From: Trogon surrucura
Lineage: Eukaryota; Chordata; Aves; Trogoniformes; Trogonidae
NCBI GenBank assembly: GCA_020746105.1
Contig: CM036618.1
Location: 7,324,501 to 7,388,500 of the forward strand
Length of the DNA: 64,000 nt
Direction: 5' to 3'
Shown here: positions 1 to 10,562 of the stretch, piece after piece
How positions within the stretch are numbered: position 1 is the first letter of the stretch
How the letters are laid out: every line of letters begins with the position of its first letter
Notes under the pieces: generated by a model
Told to the model about the DNA's origin: nothing
The model's database searches: none
Seen by the model: the letters and a program-made list of their open reading frames with translations, nothing else
Made by a program: the position numbers and the translations under genes

Positions 1-282
1 AGTATATAAAAACATACCAAGGAAGTTACAAAACCGTCCTGAACTTGAAAACATGGAAGCTTAGGCTTTTGTGCTGTTAAAGATATGTTACTTCTATCCT
101 TGATAAAAATAAAATAGTGCTTTGAATTGTATTGTTATACATTTTTCATTAATTAGTAGATTGTCTTCTTAAGTGGCAGAGTGGAAGATAAAAGCCAATA
201 AATGGAGCTCAGCAATTCCTAATCTGAACAATGTTGAGGATGCTCACTTCTCATTGCCTGGCAAGGCAAATCAAACATTGAA
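1..282. other. ADGRF5 intron, left edge
   Basis: AT-rich intron sequence with no exon, splice pair or recognised repeat that I can support. Confidence 0.6.
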
Positions 283-773
283 TTATAGAATCACAGAACC
301 TTTTGGGATGGAAGGTACCTTTAACGATCATCTAGTCCAACCCTCCTGCAGAGAGCAGAGACATCTTCAACTAGATCAGGTTGCTCAGAGCCCCATCAAG
401 CCTGACCTTGAATATTTCCAGGGATGGGCCTTCCACCACCTCTCCGGGCAACCTGTGCCAGTGTCTCACCACCTTCATCATAAAAAATGTCTTCCTTACA
501 ACTAGTCTAAATCTACCCTCTTTTAGTTTAAAACCATTACCTCTTGTCCTGTTGCAACAGGCCTTGCTAAAATGATTGTCCTCGTCTTTCTCACAGGCCC
601 CCTTTAAGTACTAACAGGCAGCTACAAGGTCTCCCCAGAGTCTCATTTTTTCTAGTCTGAACAACCTCAATACTCTCAGCGTTACTTCATAGGAGAGGTG
701 CTCCAGCCCTTTGATCATTTTTGTTGTTCTCCTCTGGACCAGCTCCAACAGGTCCATGTCTTTCCTGTGCTAA
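283..773 (-). mobile_element. CR1 LINE fragment
   Basis: The left end has the reverse complement of a CR1 tail (ATAGAATCACAGAA). It is followed by the conserved TCATCTAGTCCAACCC block and further CR1 3' sequence up to the 'ccagctccaacaggtcc' region. The element is 5'-truncated and moderately diverged, with broken frames. It lies in an ADGRF5 intron in the sense orientation. Confidence 0.92.
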
Positions 774-1010
774 ATTTACCTATTACATATTTATCATTAC
801 AGCAGTTACTTGAGTTTCTCTTCTGTTAGTCTCAGCCATGCTCCTCAGACTTAGCAACCATCCTTAAAAAGTGAGGTTTTTACACTTGTGGGTTGTCAAA
901 ACAGCAGTAAATATGAATTGGTTACATGGATGTGACAGAAAACAAAATCCCCAGGGACTGTGTTGTGACACATAGTGCAACTAGTGATTCTCAGGTTTAT
1001 TTTTTCTTAC

Positions 1011-1229
1011 CAGCTTGAAATTGATTTTGTTGAACCACGAATGTAACAGCGTAATCTTCTACAGTGTTGGCACTTATGCAACACGCAAGGGTTTGTGGCA
1101 CTTCGTACTGCACAGATGCCACAATGGGATCTATCAAGATGTTCTGCTTCAGAGGCAGGGCAACAACCTCGACTGTCACGTTGGCAGAACTCTCCAAGTA
1201 CTTCTGGGAGAACGTGCAGATATAGGTGC
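1011..1229 (-). CDS. ADGRF5: ADGRF5 exon: end of Ig 3 and next extracellular module
   Basis: 219 bp, phase 1 to phase 1; acceptor CACTTCTTTCAG, donor GTAAGA. Residues about 560-632. It starts TYICTF, the F-strand cysteine of Ig 3, then NVTVEVVALPLKQNILIDP, matching the mammalian V-x-PLPLKLNIMVDP segment. It then begins the following module with LACCIS, which continues in an exon left of the window. This is the last exon I can place; 1-1010 contains no further one. Confidence 0.96.
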
Positions 1230-1490
1230 CTGAAAGAAGTGACACAAACATCATGTCTCAGTCAACAGAAGTGGTCTTCATTTTACATGGTCATGAGCCC
1301 TAATACTGAATATGCAGGGGTGTTGGCAGCATCATGTCTTTCTGTCCTCCAGCAGTTATGATTTTAACTCCTTTTTTAAGTTACTGTGGCCAGGCTTTGT
1401 AGTGATTTGCAGGACTAGGGATGCTCTGAATAATCTGGCACAGAGATTTCATTGCCAATGAAACAGCCAGTGCAAACCAGGTTTACTCAC

Positions 1491-1709
1491 CACTCCACTC
1501 CTTTGTGGCAGTCTTCACCGTAAGCACGGATGTGGCTGGGAATTTGCTATTTTTGATGCACGTATCACAGTCTACCATTTTTGTGTTATTTCCAGACTGT
1601 ATTTTCCAGCTGATCCTGTCATAATTGCTCACATCACTTTCACACGTTACACTGAATGCATGTCCCTCAGAAACCGATGAGTTTGTGCTTGAAGTTATTG
1701 TTACACGGG
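1491..1709 (-). CDS. ADGRF5: ADGRF5 exon: Ig-like domain 3, first part
   Basis: 219 bp, phase 1 to phase 1; acceptor TGTTTTCTTAG, donor GTGAGT. Residues about 487-559. Signature: SVSEGHAFSVTC, then SDVSNYDRISW with the invariant tryptophan, and the E-strand SVLTVKTATKEWSG. SDVSNYD and VLTVKT are near-identical to mammalian ADGRF5. A C-x-x-C pair (CDTC) sits in the C'-to-D region and is not one I know from the mammalian protein. Sequons NSS and NNT. Confidence 0.96.
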
Positions 1710-1814
1710 CTAAGAAAACACAAGATAAATGTCATATTATTGAGAGTCATGCATTGTAAACAGAGACCATCTATATGTTAAAGAGTTGATGGTCCATTTC
1801 ATGGTGACTCTTAC

Positions 1815-1979
1815 CTGTCCGGAGGTACGTCACTCTGATGTTTTGACTGCGCCTGGCCCCATGTCCCGTCTGCAGCTCACATGTGTATGTCGTCACCGTA
1901 CCTGACTTCTCAGGTGGGCATAGTGATTCATCAATGTTGAGTTTGTATTCAGTGCAGTATTTACTGAAACTGGAGACTC
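1815..1979 (-). CDS. ADGRF5: ADGRF5 exon: second half of Ig 2
   Basis: 165 bp, phase 1 to phase 1; acceptor TTCCTCTCTAG, donor GTAAGA. Residues about 432-486. Contains SKYCTEYKL and CPPEKSGTVTTYTCEL, with the Ig F-strand Y-x-C, then a G-strand ending in NIRVTYLRT. The extra cysteines (KYC, ESLC) match the mammalian Ig 2, which has additional disulphides (family comparison). There is no sequon in this exon. The ORF is short enough that a plain open-frame search overlooks it. Confidence 0.93.
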
Positions 1980-3297
1980 CTAGAGAGGAATAAACATTTC
2001 TTGTTGATGGATGTCCGAAAACACCTGGGCTCTGGAAACCATGAGCAATTGCTTTAGCTAAGTAAAACCTTGTGGGTTTGTACGTAACCTTCAGTGGCCT
2101 GGCACCTCTAACTCATCACTGCTGAAGTTCATTCAGAGCTCTTACTCATTGCCTGGATACCTCAGGATAAGCCAAAAAGAGTATGCTGGTTCAGCCTAAC
2201 CTCATTATCTGGATATCTAGGATGAGTAAATCAGGAGTAAATATTGCAGATTTTAATGTCGTCTTGTTTTGAAACAGACGTTTTGCGGTACTTGATGGTC
2301 ATTCAACTTTAAATGTGCAGAATGTTGGTTTAGCTATAAGGGAAAAACCACTACAGCTGTCTCATGCTTCAGCTGAAAGTGCACCCGGCACGAGAGTAAA
2401 GTTCCTGGGGTAAAGCCTGACCATGGAGAATCAAGAGCAAAACAGGTCATTAGAGTAGGCCAGGATCACCCTTCTCTCTGCAAGCACTGTTGTGCACCAG
2501 GACCTGTCCTCTGGGGAAATGACAATGCGCATGAGCTTTGAAGGTTGTCTCTCATTTACTGTCCTGCTTTCTGCTGGATTTCATTTGTAACAAACAGTTA
2601 ACAAGAAACAGTTAATCCACATCCGTGAAATACTAAGAGGGCAAGAGGCTGTTTATGACTATGGTTCATAGACCTTTAGGAGCATTTCTGTTGACGTTAT
2701 TCTGTAATTCTTTGTAAGACATTTACTTGGTGCTTTATTAACTCTTTATATTCGTATTACAAGTGATGCTTAGTGGGATGCCACTGGCTCAAACGGCATG
2801 TGACGTATCACAGCTACAGGTGGAGAGGGAAACTGCACTCAGTATTTAACTACATTGCGGCAGTTTCAAACTGTAACACTTGCCTCTCTTCGTTGCCAAA
2901 TCATGGTATATGGTGTACAGAAGCTTTTCATACCCCAAGGGTGATTCTGGAGATGGACTGTTGCACTCTGCTTTCAAAACTAGACAATGTAGAAATAAGC
3001 TTTTTGGAAGAGGTCAGTATGATACTGGGTCAGGAAGCTGTTACCATCCAGGCTGGCACAGTTTTAAACATCAATGTCTCCACAGTGTGTGGAGATGCCC
3101 AGAGTCCAACTGGCACCTGCATAGCACATATGGAGTTTGTACCATGCTGTCCATCCCTCAACCTTCTCCCCACACACACCTTTGGAGAGTACCCTGTATT
3201 CACCCTAGGACATGGCCTTTTGGGTACCCAGCTAAGAGGAGATCTCTGAAGAATGAACAAACTTAACAGGTGAAGGACAATCTTTTGTGAACCTTAC
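1980..3297. other. ADGRF5 intron, no recognised content
   Basis: 1.3 kb between the two exons encoding Ig 2. A 158-codon open frame on the plus strand (2773-3249) has no family signature and is antisense to the gene; I regard it as chance. No repeat family was recognised. Confidence 0.6.
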
Positions 3298-3531
3298 CTG
3301 TAATATTGATTGCTCCATTTACTTTCCAGTCAACAGTAAGCGATGGTAAGAGTCTGTTAATACAACAGGATAGCACAGGACTGTTTGTCTGCATTTCAGG
3401 ACTGTTGCATGTCACACTGATGTCATTTAAATTTGGAGTGACGTATAGCGGAAAGACTTTCACAGTTTTTGTGGCCTTGTATATCCGTGTCAGTGAGCTG
3501 TGCCTGTTTCTGAAAGTGCACGTATAGGGAC
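3298..3531 (-). CDS. ADGRF5: ADGRF5 exon: end of Ig 1 and start of Ig 2
   Basis: 234 bp, phase 1 to phase 1; acceptor ATGCTTCGCAG, donor GTAAGG. Residues about 354-431. It opens with PYTCTF, the F-strand cysteine of Ig domain 1, then a strand-rich linker (TKTVKVFPLYV). It then starts Ig domain 2 with two cysteine positions (VTCNS and LSCCIN) and the tryptophan in VDWKVNG. The CC pair before the tryptophan is also present in mammalian ADGRF5. Ends with an NIT sequon. Confidence 0.95.
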
Positions 3532-4450
3532 CTGCGAAGCATAGGCAATATCTTAGCATGAAGAACATGTTTTGCTGTTTTGTTCCCCTACATTTGGGGT
3601 TAGGAGCTGGGAGCTACTTCCACCCCTAGTTTCCACATCTCTCTGCTCTGCAGTGGCTCTGCTACTTGCTGATCAAAACGTATGCTCAGGTGACCTGCAG
3701 CAGGCTTTCTGCAGACTCATGGTTCAAATGCATCCAGATCAGGCAGCTTCACTGTTGATGGGTACTTGAGGAGAGAGCAGAACTCTGGGACTGAAATACT
3801 TAAAATCTGACTGAGCTATTGTTTGGGGATCTGCACACAGGAGTGAAGACACCAAGGCTCAGGGCATCCTTAGCCCAAAGATGTTTGGACTCACATCTCC
3901 TGCCTTGTACATGTGTGCCTAAATACCCAGTCACAGGGCACCCTTTTTGAAGTTGAATGTTAAAATTTGCAGTCCAAAGAGAAGAACTGAGAGGGAGTTT
4001 GAGTCAAAGCTCATGATAATTTCCCTGATAACTCCTCTCAGCAAAATGCAACCAGTTTATCTGTCTCTGATTTTCAGAAAGCCCTAAACATGAGCACATG
4101 AAAACCTGTAACTCTGAGCTCTGACTATTTAGGTTATGTTTCCAAAGGGGGGGATGGCCATCAAGGACAAATTCAATCACAACCTCAAGTTACCACAACA
4201 AAAGTGTGGGAATGCCCCATCACCATGGAGTCAGTGCTGGCACTGAGAATACCCATGCCTGTATTCTTACTCCAGTTAGTTCCCATCTTACTGGCAATGC
4301 CAGTCACTACATAGTTCAGTAAAGAAAAAAGAAACATGAGGGACAGCGTACTTTTCACAGGAAAAAGGAGTCACTGCATTCCTCTTTTACTTCTTACAGT
4401 TAGCCACACTAGCGATTTACATCTGCTCTTTTATCGACCAAAAATCATAC
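3532..4450. other. ADGRF5 intron, no recognised content
   Basis: 0.9 kb intron in the middle of Ig domain 1. I see no repeat family, RNA gene or extra exon. Confidence 0.6.
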
Positions 4451-4663
4451 CAGAATGCTTCAATGTGATGTTGTTCATTTGGAGAATCGACTCTGAGGCC
4501 CTCCTTGAAGCTTTTCTCTGTATCAAATACTGGGAGCTGTTTAGGATGATCCGATCAAAGTGATACCAGATCACTATCTCAGATGTTGAATTTACGTCAC
4601 AAGTCAGTCTTATCGTATCCCCTTCAGAAACGTCTGCAGGACTCATGTCGAAGTTTGTCTGAT
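4451..4663 (-). CDS. ADGRF5: ADGRF5 exon: Ig-like domain 1, first part
   Basis: 213 bp, phase 1 to phase 1; acceptor TATTCCCAG, donor GTATGA. Residues about 283-353. The Ig signature is clear: SEGDTIRLTC with the B-strand cysteine, then the invariant tryptophan in VIWYHF, and the E-strand ILQMNNITL. The second Ig cysteine lies in the next exon, after the join HSG-PYTC. Three more sequons are seen (NST, NSS, NIT). An intron in the middle of each Ig domain recurs in all three Ig domains of this gene. Confidence 0.96.
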
Positions 4664-4837
4664 CTGGGAATACAAAGAGCAACATTTTGCATTATTGTCA
4701 TTTCAGCTCATGTCTCTATGGTGTCTTTCATCTCGTGGGAATCCTAGGTGCTTCACAACTAAGACACACTCAGCACCAGCTGCAGGGCGCTACCTCTGAC
4801 ACAAACCACACAATTTTGCTACAACATACAGGGTCAG

Positions 4838-5578
4838 GTGAATCCCAGGCACAAATACAAACTGGACACAGAGTGGGTTGAGAGTAGCCCTGAAGAGAAG
4901 GACTTGGGGGTGTTGATAGACGAGAAGCTCAACATGAGCCGGCAGGGCGCTCATGCAGCCCAGAAGACCAACCCTGTCCTGGGATGTGTCAGGAGAAACG
5001 CAGCCAGCAGGTCAGGAGAGGTGATTCTCCCCCTTTACTCTGCTCTTGGGAGACCCCGCCTTGAACACTCCATCCAGTTCTGGTGTCCCCACCATAAGAG
5101 GGACATAGATCTGCTGGAAGGAGTTCAGAGGAGGCCACAAAGATAATCCAGGGGCTAGAGTATCTCTGCTACGAGGACAGGCTGCGGTAGCTGGGATTGT
5201 TCAGTCTGGAGAAAAGACTCTGGGGGGATCTAATAGCTGCCTTCCAATACCTGAAGGGATCATACAGGAAGGCTGGTGAGGGGCTTTTTACAAGAGTGTC
5301 CACTGATAGGACAAGGGGAAATGGATTTAAATCGAAGGACAATAGATTTAGATTGGATCTTAGGAAGAAATTCTTCAGTACAAGGGTGGCAAGATTTTGG
5401 AATAAATTACCCAGAGATGTTGTGGCTGCCCCCTCCCTGGAGATCTTCAAGGCCATTTTGGATGAGACCTTGAGCAACCTGGTCTAGTTGAGAGGCGTCC
5501 CTACCCATGGCAGGGAGGTTGGATTAGATGATCTCTAAGATCCCTTCCAACCTAAGACATTCCATGATTTTATGAACA
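4838..5578 (+). mobile_element. CR1 LINE fragment (ORF2 end and 3' UTR)
   Basis: Starts within the reverse-transcriptase C-terminal part of ORF2 (NPRHKYKL...[19 protein letters not shown] is visible with interruptions). It ends with the GGATTAGATGATCTCTAAG block and a degenerate octamer tail (CATTCCATGATTTTATG). Antisense to ADGRF5. Same subfamily as the copies at 25345, 35970, 54724 and 59757. Not functional. Confidence 0.95.
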
Positions 5579-6185
5579 TCTTCTGCTGTCTATGTCAGCC
5601 AAAGATCCAGAAGGTTTTATGCACAGAGCCAGAAATCTTACTGCCACCATCACTTTCTAGGTAGATAAACTGGGAGGAGAAGCGGCCCTGTTAAAGTAAT
5701 CGTCTGAGACAGACAGTCCAGTGCTCACTGCACAGCACCTCTGGGGCACTTGGTCAGGCAACTGAGTTGGCACACACTGTCCAGGAGCAACGTGGAAAAA
5801 CGTGTCAGAGGAGCCCTGGGTTCTCATGTAAACTGCAAGAGGTTTTGATTTGGTTTGAAGAAGTGGCAAGTTGTGGCGGCCTCACATGCTAAAAGTTGTC
5901 TGACTTTTGGAGGTGAGTTTAGGTGTATTCAATCCCCCACGGAGAAATTGCATCAGGGTTCGGTGGAGTAGCTGGAAGGATTTGATATCTGTGGGAGGTA
6001 CTGTGTGCATGATCATCTCACGTAAGTTACAAGATTTTATGGCACAGGGTAAAATGAAACAGCCAGAGAGATTAATGGTTTTTGAAGGTCCAGTACCAAA
6101 TAAGAGTATAAGGCAACTATATTGTTAAGGCTAGAAATACTTAAGTAAAGGTTGAAGGAAAATACTGAGAGAACTTTAAACTTAC
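5579..6185. other. ADGRF5 intron, no recognised content
   Basis: The rest of the intron between the last SEA exon and the first Ig exon. No repeat family or exon recognised. Confidence 0.55.
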
Positions 6186-6328
6186 TAGTTTTTATTTCTG
6201 TAAAGGTATCTCGGATTAGCCGGTACGATGGATTTAGAAACTGTAGTACAAATCTGTTGGAACTTGCTATTTGATTGAAGCTTGCTGCTCCTGCTTTTAC
6301 TTCATAGTTCACATAAATACTTCCAGGC
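6186..6328 (-). CDS. ADGRF5: ADGRF5 exon: SEA domain, cleavage loop and C-terminal part
   Basis: 143 bp, phase 2 in, phase 1 out; acceptor GTCTGTTCAG, donor GTAAGT. Residues about 235-282. It begins PGSIYVNYEV, with G237-S238 at the position where SEA domains self-cleave (consensus G-S followed by V-V-V or similar). The family form in mammalian ADGRF5 is GSVVV; here the loop is GSIYV, which keeps the G-S pair but changes the strand residues. The final helix is FNQIASSNRFVLQFL. The exon ends in a linker whose split codon forms an N-Q-T sequon with the next exon. Confidence 0.96.
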
Positions 6329-7003
6329 CTGAACAGACACAAGAATGAGAGAAGCATCAGAATTAAATAACTTTGCATATTAGTGGTTTTCTGTGTTGCA
6401 GTGACTCATCGTACGTGGCTAGGAAGGCTTCACAGGGCTCACCTTGTGAAGGCTCCTGTTGTGACTCAAGGTTTGTTGTGAAATACAAAAAGTCTGTGTT
6501 ACAACTCTTCCCAAAGTATGAACACCTTTAAGTGACATTCCCTGGTCTGCTGTTTATTTCTAATAAACTCTCCCTAGAAAACCTAAAATACAGCTGCGTT
6601 TAAATATCTGTGGACTTAAGTAATGTCTCTTTTATCCAGATCAAATATTACATCCAGAGTCAATGTACTAGTTCATCTTCCTGATGACCTAGGAAATGAT
6701 GTTGTGTTTATTCACATCCTTTTCCTCTTTTGGGTGGAATTCAGTCTTGCCCACAAAAGGCTTTGATCCAGCTGGAGAATGATTACGATTCTTGGACTTT
6801 TGCACAGTAATGAATTTTACCCATACTCCTATTTCTATTCTAATAGTTGGGCTTTCTTTTGTAGCTATTATTCTGTTATTTGGTATGTATACACTGGGCA
6901 TGGGCTCCAGCCAGAGTGGATGTCGTCTTTGCTGACTGGTATGTCCTTGAGATCGGACAGAAAGATTTGTGTCTTCAAGGAAAAAATGAAATTGTTTGCT
7001 TAC
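6329..7003. other. ADGRF5 intron, no recognised content
   Basis: 0.67 kb intron within the SEA domain. Nothing recognised. Confidence 0.55.
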
Positions 7004-7062
7004 CTGAAATCAGTTACTGTTGCCGATACAAAGCCTGGTAAACATCTGTAGCTAGCACTGAA
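7004..7062 (-). CDS. ADGRF5: ADGRF5 59-bp exon: SEA domain, middle
   Basis: A micro-exon of 59 bp, phase 0 in and phase 2 out; acceptor TTTGTTTACAG, donor GTAAGC. It encodes residues about 216-234 (FSASYRCLPGFVSATVTDF), the SEA segment leading into the strand before the cleavage loop; mammals have the similar G-x-x-x-V-T-V-T-G-F. The single cysteine here is not part of the core SEA motif as I know it. Its small size means an ORF search alone would miss it; phase and domain continuity support it. Confidence 0.93.
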
Positions 7063-7143
7063 CTGTAAACAAAGACATATTACATTACATAAGGCCTCCG
7101 CATATTACTCTCCATTCAACATTGGTGTGAGTGAGGGCATGTA

Positions 7144-7512
7144 TCACAGAATCACAGAATGTCAGGGGTCAGAAGGGACCTCAAAAGATCATCTAGTCCA
7201 ACCCACTTGCCAGAGCAGGGTCACCTACAGTAGGTCACAAAGGAATGTGTCCGGGCAAGTTTTGAATGTCTCCAGAGAACGAGACTCCACAACCTCCCTG
7301 GGCAGCCTGTGCCAGGGCTCTGTCACTCTCACCGTGAAAAAGTTTTTTCTAATATTTTTATGGAATCTCCTGTGCTCCAGCCTGTGCCCGTTGCCCCTTG
7401 TTCTGTCATTGGACGCCACTGAAAAGAGCCTGGCTCTGTCCTCCTGACACTCCCCTTGACCCAGTACTCCAGATGTGGCCTCACCAGGGCAGAGTAGAGA
7501 GAGAGAATATTG
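7144..7512 (-). mobile_element. CR1 LINE fragment
   Basis: Left end TCACAGAATCACAGAATG, then the conserved AAGGGACCTCAAAAGATCATC block, then CR1 3' ORF sequence as far as the 'ccaccagggcagagtagag' motif. 5'-truncated. Sense to ADGRF5, in the intron between the first two SEA exons. Confidence 0.94.
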
Positions 7513-7686
7513 TCATTGCCTTTCAATGGAGTCAGCTTTGGCCCACTATATAGCTGCCACTGCTGCATGCTTTGCAGCTCTTCACAGAGACAGTAACAGT
7601 AGATCCTATTTCCCAGACAATTAGGGTAAATATCATATTTCTTAGAGGGATTTCTACCTTGAGAGATGGAAAACTAAAGTCATTAC

Positions 7687-7814
7687 CGCTTTTTCAAGGT
7701 CAGCCTTGTATCTTTTGTATAATTCAGAAGAAGAATTCTTGAGATCATCCTGAAAGTCTTTGTCAAGTCTGACTGACATATTTATAACAGTGGGCTCTCC
7801 CATACCACATGACT
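7687..7814 (-). CDS. ADGRF5: ADGRF5 exon: SEA domain, first part
   Basis: 128 bp, phase 1 in, phase 0 out; acceptor TTTCCTTGCAG, donor GTAATG. It encodes residues about 173-215. The stretch INMSVRLDKDFQDDL, then NSSSELYKRYKADLEKA, is a typical SEA N-terminal strand and helix: a hydrophobic alternating strand, then the Y-x-x-Y/F-K-x-x-L-E helix. Two sequons are seen (NMS, NSS). The domain continues in the next two exons. The phase 0 border inside a domain is unusual among the phase 1 borders here, but it is matched exactly by the next exon. Confidence 0.95.
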
Positions 7815-7902
7815 CTGCAAGGAAAAACATAAAAAAAAAAAAAGTAAAAATAATCAAAAGTAGTGCTTACAAAGTGATTTCTTACTTTTTTCTTCTAACT
7901 TA

Positions 7903-8592
7903 ATCATAGAACCATAGAATGGTTTATGATGGGAGCAACCTTAAAGATCACCTAATTCCAACCCCCTCACCACGGGCAGGGAAACCTCCCACTAGACCAG
8001 GTTGATCAAAGCCCCATCCAATCTGGCCTTGGACACTTCCAGGGAGGAGGCATCCACAACTTCTCTGGGCAACTTCTTCCAGTGCCTCACCATCCTCATA
8101 ACAAAGAATTTTTTCCTAATATCTAATCTAAATCTACCCTCTTTCAGTTTAAAACCATTGCCCCTTGTTCTGTCACTACAAGCTCTGGTTAAAATACTTT
8201 CTTCGTCTTGCCTATAAACCTCCTTTAAGTATTGGAAAGATGCTATAAGGTCTCCCAGGAACCTTCTCTTCCCCAGCTGTGGGTTTTTTTTCAAAGGAGA
8301 GGTGTTCCAGCCCTCTGGTCACCTTCGCAGGCCTCCTCTGAACTTGCTCCAACAGGTCCATGTCTTTTGTATGCTGAGCTGGTGTGATCTCACCAGAGCA
8401 GAGTAGAGGGGGAGCACCACCTCCCTCAACCTGCTGGCCACACTTCTTTTTATGCAGCCCAGAATGTCATTGACAGTACTGATACGGGGCTGTCCCATGA
8501 TGAAGGCATTTGCCTGTAGGCAAGAGCTGATTAGAATAGGCTTGCTGAGACTACTTCCAGCTCTAGGGTTGCCTCTGGACATCCCTCCATGC
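7903..8592 (-). mobile_element. CR1 LINE fragment
   Basis: Starts with ATCATAGAACCATAGAATGG and runs through the CR1 3' ORF with many substitutions and indels. In the minus frame it still reads, in pieces, as the CR1 C-terminus ([17 protein letters not shown]). Sense to ADGRF5. Confidence 0.93.
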
Positions 8593-9068
8593 TGCATCTA
8601 CAAGAGTCAGAGCCTCATAAGGGTTTGTCTTGGACTGCAGAGACAACAGGCAGTGACACACTCCAGGGCTGCTGAGTCTAAGTATCTAGTCATCAGTCAG
8701 GTTCCTAAAAACTCAAGGATACCTTGCCATGAAAGCCATGAAAACAAACAGAACAAAAGATGCATGCTGGTTTTTTTTTTGTTCATTTTCTTTTTTTTGA
8801 GCACTACAACATATTTTGGTCACATTTGTAATTCATTTAACTCACATTTCCAAGTTCTTCTCCCAAAAATCTGATTAGTTGAAACTTTCTTTACTCAGTG
8901 GAAGCTGAAACTCCCGAGGAGGCATGTAAGTGATTCCAGGAGCTATGATCCACTATGACAGTAAACAAGTGCAAGTGCTTGAGCCAAGATGGACCCACTT
9001 TACAAAGAAAAGAGTTCTAGACTATGTTCTACAACTATGGGTTGTAGTCCATCACCGTTTCTCCTTAC
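8593..9068. other. ADGRF5 intron, no recognised content
   Basis: A T-rich stretch near 8770-8800 and otherwise unique sequence. No exon or repeat family recognised. Confidence 0.5.
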
Positions 9069-9248
9069 CTTCAGTCTGAGGCTCACAGTAAGGTCCGTAG
9101 AAAGGCATTTCCTTCACGTAGCCGCAGGGCAGGTCAGCTGCTAGTCTGACAGAAGGGCAGGTTATCAAGTCACTGCATTCTGTACTTGGCCAGGCATATC
9201 CACTTTCACAAGAACAACAGCTTTTGTTCTCGCCACCAGGCAGACAGA
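9069..9248 (-). CDS. ADGRF5: ADGRF5 exon: eight-cysteine module
   Basis: 180 bp, phase 1 to phase 1; acceptor CTGACACTAG, donor GTAAGG. Residues about 113-172 hold eight cysteines, including the motif CSCESGYAWP. That is the signature of the short extracellular module preceding the SEA domain in ADGRF1 and ADGRF5 (family form CxCxxGYxWP). The end, KEMPFYGPYC, also fits the family pattern of K-E-x-P-x-x-GPxC. All eight cysteines probably pair in the extracellular space (inference). The intron on the 3' side carries a CR1 copy. Confidence 0.95.
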
Positions 9249-10562
9249 CTAGTGTCAGACAGAGAGAAATCCTATGAGAATGGTAAATGAGGCATCGCAT
9301 ATTGCATGACATATATTTACCCTTTTATATCGTTACGCCAACTAAATGTTTCCCTTCTCAGCTCACTTGAATGACGCAAACGTGGTGATCTCATACCTTG
9401 CAAATTTTACTGTACTGATTATAAGTGACTAACCAGAAATGGGAACCAGACAGGTACACGGATAAATCTGATCAATTACTTTTAAGTATTTACTTTTCAG
9501 TAATTGAACAGGAATGTGAAGCCTGATCCTAAAAATTTACCTGGCAGCATCCTATGATAGTTTTTAGATTGGACAGTTCTGTATTGTTTGGGCTGAAAGA
9601 AAATGTATAGGCTTTTAAATATTTAAAGAACATGTAATGGCCATTCAAAGTCCCAGTGGCTAGTGAGGTGCTGTGTCATTCTGACTGTAACCTGACAGTT
9701 GCTGCATGGGAGAAAGTCACATTATCACAAAGTGCTTTAAAGACATTCTTTCGAATAAAAATAAGTAAAATAATAAAAAGTAAAACCACTTCACTGTAAG
9801 TTTTTCTGCTTTCAGTGTGCCATTGGCAAATCAAGATATTACCAAAGCGATTTTCACACACCGCATGTGACCCCGAAGGACTTTAAAAGACCCATTTACA
9901 TGTTATTTTGAGACCTGTTGAACACTCCCTTTCTCGGTTTTATGGGCCACTGATAAGAAAGTACCAATTTTTCCCCTCTGGTGTTGTAAATGCTTGGTGT
10001 GTTTGTATATCCTCAGCTGTATTAGTTACTTGGATGTGATGTTGCACAAGCACAATCCATATAATAAAACCTGTCTGATATTTTGCCCTGTAAGAATACT
10101 TTTTGTGAGTTATCTCAGGAAAGGACTGTATCTCATGCAGCCTGTCTCTGTCAGGTCAGAGTACAGCCTCTTACAGCGATTTTCGTTCCAAGTACAAGTG
10201 GAGGGAAGTAAACAGTCTGATAACCGCTGTCAAAGCTTCCTGAAACTTGAAAGTAACTCAGACTACTTGGTAGATACACTGGAGCAAAATCCTTTGGCTC
10301 AGGCTTCCTCTGGCTTTGTCTCTTCCTTAGGAAAAGAAAAGCATTCAGAGCTATTCCTAACACCAACATTATGCAAAAGAGGAGTGTTTAGATGCAGATA
10401 AAAAAACATGTTGTCGTGTGCTAGAGCTTCAATCTTGTTGGGTCTTTCAGTCGGCAGTAGTGACAGTTCTGTTTTGCTGATCTCTAATCATAAAACTGGT
10501 GGAGATGAAATATTGGCAAAAAAGCACGTCACCCAGAATATAAAAATAAATATCCAACCCAC
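9249..10562. other. ADGRF5 intron with one odd open frame
   Basis: 1.3 kb intron. The minus-strand open frame at 10151-10369 encodes a hydrophobic stretch followed by a basic, tyrosine-containing tail. It is discussed as a finding and is not called a gene. No recognised repeat. Confidence 0.5.

Noticed and set aside
2773..3249. 158-codon plus-strand open frame
   Set aside because: Lies in an ADGRF5 intron, antisense, with no domain signature; overlapping frames in the same stretch are equally open.
4838..5146. Separate protein gene (transcriptase-like frame)
   Set aside because: It is the ORF2 end of a 5'-truncated CR1 element, with a broken frame.
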